From Porphyromonadaceae bacterium UBA4277 (GTDB lineage Bacteria > Bacteroidota > Bacteroidia > Bacteroidales > Muribaculaceae): a DNA stretch of 7,025 nt. Of this stretch, positions 1 through 5,421 are shown in pieces. Position numbers and translations under genes: made by a program. Within the stretch, counting starts at the first letter, position 1, and each line of letters begins with the position of its first letter. The notes beneath the pieces were generated by a model that was not told where the DNA came from, did no database searches, and worked only from the letters and a program-made list of their open reading frames with translations. Where the stretch lies: assembly GCA_002395965.1 (NCBI GenBank), contig DGVT01000137.1, forward strand, positions 1 to 7,025, written 5' to 3'.

Positions 1-1
1 T

Positions 2-28
2 TTTGAATTATGACACACCCCGTGTGTG
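2..28. repeat. Left copy of a 19-bp inverted repeat, with hairpin
   Basis: TTTGAATTATGACACACCC occupies bases 2-20, and its exact reverse complement lies at 6980-6998. Here the ACACAC arm (13-18) can fold on GTGTGT (22-27) with a three-base loop. The right copy also folds its GTGTG arm on a local complement that has a different sequence. The two copies point towards each other, so both read outward as GGGTGTGTCATAATTC. This is direct sequence observation; calling it a dispersed family is inference. No transposase lies between the copies. Confidence 0.7.
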
Positions 29-136
29 AACGAATGGCATGGTTATGAGGTCTCCGGTCCACTCGACCTTTTTGAGGTTATTATCGACGATACACTTTCG
101 GGCGAGTGTGGTTTGCGCTAAGTGCTGTGCAATCAC
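8..136 (-). other. Possible small ORF or gene remnant, 42 codons
   Basis: On the minus strand a reading frame stays open from inside the 3' end of the DUF4105 gene down to a TAA at 8-10. The first plausible start is GTG at 136-134. The predicted peptide begins VIAQHLAQTTLARKC and ends VHTRGVS; its last codons and stop are made from the 19-bp inverted repeat. Composition looks protein-like, but there is no ATG start, no recognised domain and no promoter. It may be a gene remnant or simply an open frame through a dispersed repeat. I do not recognise it. Confidence 0.18.
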
Positions 137-141
137 TCTTC

Positions 142-210
142 CGGCTCGTTGAGCCGCCTCCCCTGACTTAGGGAGGGAGCTGAGTAACTGCGTCTTAATT
201 CCGCTGAATT
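142..210. repeat. Cluster of three short palindromes
   Basis: Three adjacent inverted repeats can be read directly. CGGCTC/GAGCCG (142-147 with 151-156) has a 3-base loop. CCTCCC/GGGAGG (157-162 with 171-176) has an 8-base loop. AATTC/GAATT (197-201 with 206-210) has a 4-base loop. The cluster sits just downstream of the minus-strand DUF4105 gene but has no T-tract on that strand, so it is not a classical intrinsic terminator. The text at 190-201 (GCGTCTTAATTC) resembles the GTGTCATAATTC of the terminal repeats (10 of 12 bases), suggesting a related palindromic intergenic element. That relation is inference. Confidence 0.5.
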
Positions 211-1424
211 CACTTCTTTTTAATGATGATGAACGAAGCTGAGCGAAGTAGCGAAGTTGCCATCAGTGGGAAAAATGCCGCATTTGCAACCTGTGGCATG
301 AAATACCACGCCCCCAGAGTGTATGCAATCACAGCAGCATTGACGCTGTGGAAGCATGTGAGCACCTTGCCTGCCTTGCGAGGCATTAGTGATGCTATGG
401 CAGCGATGAGTGCCAGCGGATGCACCCATAGCAGGTTGTAGTTGGGCCACAAGGCTTCGTGTTGCGAGCAGGTGACGAGAAATGCAATCACACATCCGGC
501 AATGCCTAAGATGCAGTAGAATGTGGCGTCTAACCATCGTGTCACGCGGCGTTGCTTGAGGTCTTTTATCGTTATGCACACTGCGATAGCCAGTATGAGC
601 AGTGCCACAGCCATGGGTGAGCACCACCATGGCGTGGGAGGTAGCACAAGGCCTTGCTCGTCGCCATCGACCATGACCTGTGTTTGGCTCACGAGTGGCA
701 TGGTGTGGCCGTTGCGCTTAATGGTTGCGCCCTCCAGAGCTTGCATCAGTACCATGGGCACGAACATCTGCCTGCGATAGTCGAGCGGCTTGTCAAGCTC
801 GCTGCCCAGCACCAGGTCGATGCCGAATTGCTGCCAGGCGTAGTTCTTCCCGTAGTGTGTCATCATCTTGCGGTAGGTGGTGGATTCGGCTGGCCGGGCA
901 TAGCTCAGGCTGTCGGTGCTCACGGCCATTTCTATGATGTCGCGCGGCTTGGTTGAGCAGTTGTTGGTCAGGTATCGGTATTGATAGGTGCGATTTTCGG
1001 TCTTGGCATTGTTTCGCAGAAAGGCATCTACGCGCCTGGCTTGCTCTTGGGTGAGGTTGAGCTGTTGCTCGACCATGCGCCTGCCCTCCATGCCCATGGT
1101 GGCATATTGTGCCGGAATGGGAACGCAATAATACAGTGCATCGCCGGTGACAAAGCGGAAGACGAATCCAGGTGCGTTAAAGTCAAACACGCCGTAGTTG
1201 TAGTACAGGTCGCCGGCTCCTGCTTGCTGCACCCTGAGCTCGGTGTGCCCATAGATGGAAAACGGCTCGTCGCCCGGGTAAAACGTCACCAGACTGATGG
1301 TGATGGGGCTGTAGGCAGTGTCGGGGCTTTGCTCCAGCTGTCGTGGTGCGCCTTGTGCCGTGGCGCACAGTGATGCTATGACTGTTATGGCTGTTATCAG
1401 CCAAGTGTGTAAATGCTTGTTCAT
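210..1424 (-). CDS. DUF4105 / Lnb-like periplasmic-domain membrane protein
   Basis: This 404-residue envelope protein begins with a Sec signal (hydrophobic run about residues 8-22, probable cleavage near ATAQ-GA). An extracytoplasmic DUF4105 domain follows at about 40-250. Its conserved motifs are YGHTELRV with His60, YNYGVFDF (75-82) and NNCSTKPRDII with Cys156. The C-terminal half holds about four hydrophobic helices (roughly 270-286, 301-318, 331-346, 360-390) and the family-like WPNYNLLW (326-333), then a KKK tail. The Pfam family is now named after Lnb, the Bacteroides lipoprotein N-acyltransferase, so His60 and Cys156 are the candidate catalytic pair. Bacteroidales usually carry several paralogues, so lipoprotein acylation is a possibility for this one, not a firm call. 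The ATG at 1424 is followed immediately by the signal peptide. A -7 box ends 7 bases upstream, so the mRNA is probably nearly leaderless. The gene is divergent from nagA. Confidence 0.85.
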   Translation of the reverse strand: MNKHLHTWLITAITVIASLCATAQGAPRQLEQSPDTAYSPITISLVTFYPGDEPFSIYGHTELRVQQAGAGDLYYNYGVFDFNAPGFVFRFVTGDALYYCVPIPAQYATMGMEGRRMVEQQLNLTQEQARRVDAFLRNNAKTENRTYQYRYLTNNCSTKPRDIIEMAVSTDSLSYARPAESTTYRKMMTHYGKNYAWQQFGIDLVLGSELDKPLDYRRQMFVPMVLMQALEGATIKRNGHTMPLVSQTQVMVDGDEQGLVLPPTPWWCSPMAVALLILAIAVCITIKDLKQRRVTRWLDATFYCILGIAGCVIAFLVTCSQHEALWPNYNLLWVHPLALIAAIASLMPRKAGKVLTCFHSVNAAVIAYTLGAWYFMPQVANAAFFPLMATSLLRSASFIIIKKK

Positions 1425-1431
1425 ATCAGTG

Positions 1432-1439
1432 CAAAGTTA
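1432..1439 (-). promoter_or_regulatory. -7 box of the DUF4105 gene
   Basis: Read on the minus strand, the sequence is TAACTTTG, matching the Bacteroidetes -7 consensus TAnnTTTG. Only seven bases separate it from the ATG at 1424. No good TTG -33 box is visible at the expected 19-21 bp spacing (about 1459-1464). Transcription should start 0-3 bases before the start codon, giving a leaderless or almost leaderless message. Confidence 0.6.
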
Positions 1440-1470
1440 AGAATAATTGTGCAATCGGCATCTAAGTGTT

Positions 1471-1485
1471 GGCTAAAAAATAGCC
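1471..1485. repeat. Small inverted repeat between divergent promoters
   Basis: GGCTA and TAGCC flank five A residues, a 5-bp stem midway between the divergent DUF4105 and nagA promoters. No converging gene ends here, so it is not a terminator for an annotated gene. It could be an operator for a dimeric regulator, or chance. Confidence 0.3.
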
Positions 1486-1531
1486 TCGACATTAAAAATG
1501 TGTAAATAATTCAAAAAGAATGTTCGCGCTA

Positions 1532-1563
1532 TGTGCTTTCTATAAAAATAATCGTTACCTTTG
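1532..1563 (+). promoter_or_regulatory. nagA promoter
   Basis: TACCTTTG at 1556-1563 matches the -7 consensus TAnnTTTG. TGTG at 1532-1535, 20 bases upstream, is an imperfect -33 box. The expected start of transcription near 1568-1570 gives a leader of about 25 bases. Confidence 0.6.
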
Positions 1564-1594
1564 TCAATAGTAATTTAGACAATATGGCTTCAGC

Positions 1595-2752
1595 ATGTTA
1601 ACTCAGATTTATAATGGTGAGGTGCTCGCTCCCGAAGGTTGGATCAAGGGCGGGTCGGTATTCTTTGAAGATGGTCGCATCGTAGAGGTGACCAAGAGTA
1701 GCCGCGTGCAGCCGGGTGTAGATCGCTCGGTAGATGCTTATGGCATGTATGTGCTTCCCGGTGGCATCGAGCTTCATTGTCATGGTGGTGGAGGCAGCGA
1801 CTTTCTGGAGGGCACTCCCGATGCGTTTCTCACGGCAGTAGCCACCCATCTGCGTCATGGCACCACGGCCATTTACCCCACGCTGTCGTCGGCGCCTCTG
1901 CCGATGATGGAGGCCGCTTGCGAGACTTGCCAGAGGCTGATGCAGGACAATCCCGACAGTCCCATCATGGGGCTGCATCTTGAAGGGCCATATTTCAACC
2001 CTCGCAAGGCCGGTGCACAAATGCCCGATGCCATTCGCACCCCCGATCCGGCCGAATATACGCACATCGTCGAGGACTATGACTGTGTGCGGCGTTGGGA
2101 CGTGGCTCCCGAGCTGCCTGGTGCAGTGGAGATGGGGCGCTACATCACCGGCAAGGGCGTGGTGGCTGCAATAGGTCACACGGCAGCCGAATATCCCGAT
2201 GTGAAAGCAGCCTACGAGGCCGGCTACTCGCTGGCCACGCATTTCTATAATGGAATGCCCGGGTTCCACAACGTGCGCGAGTATAAGCATGCAGGCACAG
2301 TCGAGAGCGTTTATCTGATGGAAAACATGTCGGTGGAGATGATTACCGACGGCATACATGTGCCATCCACCATAATGCGGCTCATTCACCGCATGAAGGG
2401 CGTGGAACTGACTGCGCTGGTCACCGATGCCTTGGCCGTGACCGACAGTAATAGTACGCGCGCCTTCGACCCTCGTGTGATTATCGAAGACGGGGTGTGC
2501 AAGCTGTCGGACCGCTCGGCACTTGCCGGAAGCATTGCCACGATGGACCGTCTCATACGCACGGCAGTCATGCAGGCCGACATCCCACTGCGCGATGCAG
2601 TGCGCATGGCAAGCGAGACGCCGGCGCGCATCATGGGCATATATGACCGCAAAGGCTCTATTCAGCGTGGCAAGGATGCCGACATCATTATCATGAACCA
2701 AGACTTGCGCTTGCACAGTGTCTATTCAATGGGTGTGAAGGTCGAATCCTAA
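1595..2752 (+). CDS. nagA: N-acetylglucosamine-6-phosphate deacetylase
   Basis: NagA removes acetate from N-acetylglucosamine-6-phosphate to give glucosamine-6-phosphate in the cytoplasm, a step in amino-sugar catabolism and peptidoglycan recycling. The 385 residues match the usual NagA length (E. coli 382). Amidohydrolase motifs appear in order: PGGIELHCHG with His61/His63, LHLEGPYF with metal ligand Glu130, IGHTAA with His195, ATHFYNGM with His216, DGIHV with His255, VTDA with catalytic Asp278, and LAGS at 310-313. The C-terminal GSIQRGKDADIIIM segment is the usual closing beta-sandwich. The ATG at 1595 fits the family N-terminus; the ATG at 1584 is in another frame and stops after five codons. 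No nagB or sugar transporter is in the window, so glucosamine-6-phosphate deaminase must be encoded elsewhere. Confidence 0.96.
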   Translation: MLTQIYNGEVLAPEGWIKGGSVFFEDGRIVEVTKSSRVQPGVDRSVDAYGMYVLPGGIELHCHGGGGSDFLEGTPDAFLTAVATHLRHGTTAIYPTLSSAPLPMMEAACETCQRLMQDNPDSPIMGLHLEGPYFNPRKAGAQMPDAIRTPDPAEYTHIVEDYDCVRRWDVAPELPGAVEMGRYITGKGVVAAIGHTAAEYPDVKAAYEAGYSLATHFYNGMPGFHNVREYKHAGTVESVYLMENMSVEMITDGIHVPSTIMRLIHRMKGVELTALVTDALAVTDSNSTRAFDPRVIIEDGVCKLSDRSALAGSIATMDRLIRTAVMQADIPLRDAVRMASETPARIMGIYDRKGSIQRGKDADIIIMNQDLRLHSVYSMGVKVES

Positions 2753-2772
2753 TATCACCCTTCCCCCCGCGA

Positions 2773-2791
2773 TGTGGTACGAGAGACCACA
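2773..2791 (+). other. Hairpin downstream of nagA
   Basis: TGTGGT (2773-2778) and ACCACA (2786-2791) form a perfect 6-bp stem with a 7-base loop, 20 bases after the nagA stop. A C-run precedes it, but no T-tract follows, so it is not a textbook intrinsic terminator. It may still mark the transcript 3' end or stabilise it. Confidence 0.4.
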
Positions 2792-2823
2792 CTGCATTAC
2801 ATTGAGAAATATTATTGATTATT

Positions 2824-2855
2824 TTTGGTGTTTCGCACGTTTAATGGTAAATTTG
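2824..2855 (+). promoter_or_regulatory. Promoter of the rhodanese-MBL operon
   Basis: TTTG at 2824-2827, a 20-base spacer, and TAAATTTG at 2848-2855 match both Bacteroidetes sigma-factor boxes at the canonical spacing. The predicted leader before the ATG at 2890 is about 28 bases and AT-rich. This is the best promoter match in the window. No comparable promoter is visible before the three following genes, which supports one operon. Confidence 0.75.
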
Positions 2856-2889
2856 CGAGAGGAAATCTTATATACATTGTGTTAGAAAT

Positions 2890-3948
2890 ATGAAAAAGAT
2901 AATCACTTGCCTGCTTACCATGCTTGGGCTAAATTCGGCTTGTGGCCAGCAAGGCTATGAAAATGTCGCCGTGAATGAATTTGACGCATTGCTCACCACA
3001 TCAGGAGCTGTGCTGCTCGATGTGCGCACAGCCGAAGAGTTTGCGCAGGGGCATCTGTCGGGAGCAATCAACATCGATGTGAAGGGAGCAGACTTTCTCG
3101 TAAAGGTGAAACAAGCAATTCCTGCCGATAAGACGGTGGCTGTGTATTGCCGCAGTGGCCGTCGCTCGGCTAATGCCGCAAGCCTTATGGCTGCGCAGGG
3201 TTATAAGGTGGTGAACCTCACGGGCGGCATAGAGGCCTGGAAGAAGGCCGGCAAGGCCGTTACAACCAATCCGGCCTTTGAAACCGACACATTTGTTACG
3301 CCGAGCGGTAGGTCGGTGACATTCTATTCGCTCATGCACGGCAGTCTGCGCATCGTGTTCGACGGCAAGGAGATTGAGATAGATCCGGTGCGCCGTCTCG
3401 GTGACCGCACTGTAGATTATGCAGCGATGCCTAAAGCCGATTACATCTTTGTCACCCATGAGCATGCCGACCATTTCGACCGTGATGCTATTAAGATATT
3501 AGCCGGTGAGAAATCTACCATCGTGACCAACCGCCGCTGTGCCGACATGATGGGGCAGGGCATGGTGATGGCCAACGGCGACACGACTACGCTGGCTCCA
3601 TGGCTCAGCGTTGAGGCAGTGCCGGCCTATAATACCACCGATGGGCACCTGCAATTTCATCCCAAGGGACGCGACAACGGCTTTGTGCTCAATATTGACG
3701 GGCTGCGGGTGTATGTGGCCGGCGACACCGAGGATATCCCCGAGATGGCCTCGATAGGGAATGTTGACGTCGCATTCTTGCCGTGCAACCAGCCTTATAC
3801 CATGACGCCCGACCAGCTCGTCAATGCCGCACGGATGGTGAAGCCGCGCGTGCTGTTCCCCTACCATTACGGCCAAACTGATGTCACGCGACTGCCCGGG
3901 CTGCTCAAGGCCGACGGCATAGACGTGCGCATCCGCCACTATGAGTGA
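2890..3948 (+). CDS. Secreted rhodanese / UlaG-like MBL-fold hydrolase fusion
   Basis: This 352-residue protein has two domains. After an export signal (1-17; Cys18 may be a lipidated cysteine, although NSAC is a weak lipobox) comes a rhodanese domain at about 25-122. It carries LLDVRTAEEF and the active loop CRSGRR, with Cys87 as the likely persulfide carrier. A metallo-beta-lactamase-fold domain follows at about 132-350. It has THEHADH (His190, His192, Asp194, His195), AGDTED (Asp279) and PYHYGQTD (His326), resembling the UlaG-like COG2220 group. The mid-domain ligand is less clear: VPAYN (244-248) replaces the VPAHH of some relatives, and His253 or His257 may serve. The domain order is opposite to the known persulfide dioxygenase-rhodanese fusions (ETHE1/CstB type), and the MBL subfamily differs, so sulfur oxidation is not implied. 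Substrate unknown. It has its own strong promoter. Confidence 0.88.
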   Translation: MKKIITCLLTMLGLNSACGQQGYENVAVNEFDALLTTSGAVLLDVRTAEEFAQGHLSGAINIDVKGADFLVKVKQAIPADKTVAVYCRSGRRSANAASLMAAQGYKVVNLTGGIEAWKKAGKAVTTNPAFETDTFVTPSGRSVTFYSLMHGSLRIVFDGKEIEIDPVRRLGDRTVDYAAMPKADYIFVTHEHADHFDRDAIKILAGEKSTIVTNRRCADMMGQGMVMANGDTTTLAPWLSVEAVPAYNTTDGHLQFHPKGRDNGFVLNIDGLRVYVAGDTEDIPEMASIGNVDVAFLPCNQPYTMTPDQLVNAARMVKPRVLFPYHYGQTDVTRLPGLLKADGIDVRIRHYE

Positions 3949-3999
3949 TCATCAAGCGAAAAGAATAATTAATTCAAGTTTATAAAGCTATTTAGAATT

Positions 4000-4182
4000 A
4001 TGGCACACCAGTGTGAAAATTGTAAATTCAGGGCTCATTACGACCGTAAACCCAACTCGGCGCTTGGTCGCTTCTGGCGTTGGCACATCAACTTCTGCCC
4101 GGGTTGGAAACGCTATTTCACGTCGCGGTCTGAGGAACAGAAGGAGCAATTACGGCAAAAGTATAATTTCACCAAGTATTGA
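4000..4182 (+). CDS. Small Cys/His-rich conserved protein, putative zinc binder
   Basis: This 60-residue basic protein has Cys5-x2-Cys8 near the start and His29-x3-Cys33 in the centre, a CCHC arrangement that could hold one metal ion. Its core GRFWRWHINFCPGWKRY (23-39) is very aromatic and looks conserved; I believe similar small proteins occur across Bacteroidales but cannot name a family. It has no signal peptide or membrane segment, so it is probably cytoplasmic. It starts 51 bases after the rhodanese-MBL gene with no visible promoter between them. Its TGA stop overlaps the TTG start of the exonuclease gene, suggesting coupled translation and possibly a shared role in nucleic-acid metabolism. 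Function unknown. Confidence 0.8.
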   Translation: MAHQCENCKFRAHYDRKPNSALGRFWRWHINFCPGWKRYFTSRSEEQKEQLRQKYNFTKY

Positions 4183-4721
4183 AGCTGCGCACCGTGGATG
4201 ACTTTGCAGCAATCGACTTCGAAACGGCCAATAGCGAGCGGAGTTCGGTGTGCTCGGTGGGTCTGGTGGTGGTGCGTGCCGGTGTAGTGACCGACACGTT
4301 CTACTCGCTTATTCAGCCCGAGCCTAACTATTATAACTATTGGTGCACACGGGTCCATGGCTTGTGCAGTGCCGATACCGACGATGCCCCGCTCTTTCCC
4401 GAGGTGTGGGAGCAGGTGGACCGGCGCTTGCGGCTGGAACCGGGCCAGGTGTGGATGGCCGAATGCCGGCGACTGCCTCTGGTGGCTCATAACAAAGCCT
4501 TCGACGAGGGGTGTCTGAAGGCCGTGTTCCGAGTCTATCAGATGGACTACCCGGGCTATGTTTTCCACGACACACTGCGGGCCGCGCGGCGCAGGTTCCC
4601 ATGGCTGCCCAATCATCAGTTGCACACGGTGGCCGCCCGTTGCGGCTACGACCTCAAGCAGCACCACCATGCGCTGGCCGATGCCGAGGCTTGTGCAGCA
4701 ATAGCTATGGAGATATTGTGA
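4179..4721 (+). CDS. DEDDh-type 3'-5' exonuclease (DnaQ-like)
   Basis: This stand-alone 180-residue exonuclease of the DnaQ/RNase T fold should remove nucleotides from 3' ends of DNA or RNA using two metal ions. All three Exo motifs are present: AIDFETAN (Asp13, Glu15), LVAHNKAFD (His104, Asn105, Asp109) and HHALAD (His163 with Asp168, the DEDDh spacing). The stretch FYSLIQPEPNYYNYW is typical of bacterial stand-alone DnaQ-like proteins. There is no polymerase, BRCT or UvrC-like partner domain. The TTG start at 4179 forms a TTGA overlap with the previous stop. A GTG at 4194 would give a protein starting DDFAAIDFE, which fits the family nearly as well, so the exact start is uncertain. GC content is high (38 of 60 bases in 4441-4500). 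Substrate, DNA or RNA, cannot be decided here. Confidence 0.9.
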   Translation: MKLRTVDDFAAIDFETANSERSSVCSVGLVVVRAGVVTDTFYSLIQPEPNYYNYWCTRVHGLCSADTDDAPLFPEVWEQVDRRLRLEPGQVWMAECRRLPLVAHNKAFDEGCLKAVFRVYQMDYPGYVFHDTLRAARRRFPWLPNHQLHTVAARCGYDLKQHHHALADAEACAAIAMEIL

Positions 4722-4763
4722 TGCGTAGTGTGATGAAAGGTCATGAACACTATAAACCTACCA

Positions 4764-5066
4764 ATGAACAGAGTGAAAATCACAGCAGTGCGTCAGACGC
4801 AGTATGCCGACCTCATGGCACAGTATGAAAACCCGATGGAGCATGCCTGCGATGTGACGGTGGGGCAGCAATGGGTGTCGGAAGGCGGCATGCGCCCCGA
4901 AGGGTTGTGCCCGTCGGCGTGGGAGTCGATGCGAACCTTTGTCGAGGCTCTGGCTCGCGGCGAGGGGAATTTCTTCGATGGGTGGATGCAGAACCCCATG
5001 AGCGCAATGATTAGCTGCAACGATGGCTTCCGTCCGGTGAGCTTCTACCTGGAGGTGATGCCTTAG
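4764..5066 (+). CDS. TIGR04076 family protein
   Basis: This small protein of uncharacterised family TIGR04076 has 100 residues if it begins at the ATG at 4764. An in-frame ATG at 4743 adds MNTINLP, which is not expected because family members start close to VKITVL-type text, here VKITAVRQT. Conserved features are ENPMEHACD (Cys29), RPEGLCPSAWESM (Cys49), GNFFDGWM (68-75) and SAMISCNDGFRPVSF (Cys85). Three conserved cysteines hint at metal or redox chemistry, but no activity is established. No signal peptide is visible. It follows the exonuclease stop by 42 bases on the same strand with no promoter visible, so it is probably the last gene of the operon. Confidence 0.88.
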   Translation: MNRVKITAVRQTQYADLMAQYENPMEHACDVTVGQQWVSEGGMRPEGLCPSAWESMRTFVEALARGEGNFFDGWMQNPMSAMISCNDGFRPVSFYLEVMP

Positions 5067-5261
5067 TCACGCTATATAGTCGCGCGCGGTATTCTGATTT
5101 GAGATGTAGCAGTATGAGGGCTACAGCAGTACTCTGCGCAGCTATCGGAAAAACTGCTTCATTTTCTTGCCGATGTCGGAAAAAATGGGTGTATTTGCGT
5201 CGGTATTATTGATTCCTCTTGCTGGTTGAGCGATGCAAAGGACTGACACCCCAAAATCTGC
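5067..5261. other. Non-coding spacer with weak hairpins
   Basis: I see no credible gene in these 195 bases. TGTAGC (5105-5110) and GCTACA (5120-5125) make a 6-bp stem with a 9-base loop, and GCAG/CTGC (5126-5129 with 5134-5137) makes a second, immediately adjacent stem. Neither is followed by a T-tract. They lie 40-70 bases past the TIGR04076 stop and could mark the operon 3' end. Confidence 0.4.
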
Positions 5262-5389
5262 TTGTCGAAAGTTCCCCGAGAAAAGTGGCAGCGATTGTCG
5301 AAAGTTCCCCGAGAAAAGTGGCAGCGATTGTCGAAAGTTCCCCGAGAAAAGTGGCAGGATATCTTGCTTGTTCCCTTAGAAAAGTGTAA
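5262..5389 (+). repeat. 33-bp tandem direct repeat, 3 copies plus a degenerate fourth
   Basis: Copy 1 (5262-5294) and copy 2 (5295-5327) are identical. Copy 3 (5328-5357) keeps the first 30 bases. The shared 20-base core GTTCCCCGAGAAAAGTGGCA begins at 5271, 5304 and 5337. A fourth core at 5370-5389 matches 16 of 20 bases and is exactly 33 bases further on. This fourth core fills the spacer between the -33 and -7 boxes of the ATPase promoter, and its altered end supplies the TAA of the -7 box. The arrangement suggests iterated protein-binding sites at about three helical turns apart. Because 33 is divisible by three, the array is open in several frames on both strands, which generates spurious repetitive ORFs. 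Confidence 0.93.
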
Positions 5390-5394
5390 CTTTG
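5363..5394 (+). promoter_or_regulatory. ATPase gene promoter
   Basis: CTTG (5363-5366), a 20-base spacer, and TAACTTTG (5387-5394) match the Bacteroidetes -33/-7 pattern at canonical spacing. The predicted leader to the ATG at 5422 is about 20 bases. Its spacer is the fourth repeat core, so anything bound there would block or alter transcription. Confidence 0.7.
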
Positions 5395-5421
5395 CAGTGC
5401 AAACCATTAACATTCAGTCAA

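Noticed and set aside
242..257. Tandem AGCGAAGT repeat in the 3' end of the DUF4105 gene, suggesting a repeat-derived C-terminus
   Set aside because: The encoded SLLRSASFIIIKKK is a plausible natural end for the last membrane helix and its basic tail, so two 8-bp copies are not enough to claim an insertion.
1598..2716. 372-codon open frame antisense to nagA
   Set aside because: nagA on the other strand has all its catalytic motifs and a promoter. The antisense translation shows no domain and is rich in His, Cys and Arg as expected of a shadow frame in GC-rich coding DNA.
4113..4670. 185-codon antisense frame over the exonuclease gene
   Set aside because: It overlaps a gene with complete DEDDh motifs, has no promoter box, and has no recognisable domain.
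4721..4828. 35-codon ORF starting at the TGATG overlap after the exonuclease gene
   Set aside because: It runs out of frame through the start of the TIGR04076 gene and its sequence shows nothing protein-like beyond being open.
5262..5357. CRISPR array
   Set aside because: The repeats are contiguous 33-bp direct copies without unique spacers, and no cas gene is present.
5159..5413. Minus-strand ORF with CHFSRGTFDN units
   Set aside because: This is the same repeat-driven open frame on the other strand, running across the ATPase promoter and untranslated DNA. It has no promoter and no domain.
5392..5421. TTG start giving the ATPase ten extra residues
   Set aside because: The TTG is part of the TAACTTTG -7 box, so it would not be in the mRNA; the ATG at 5422 fits the family N-terminus.
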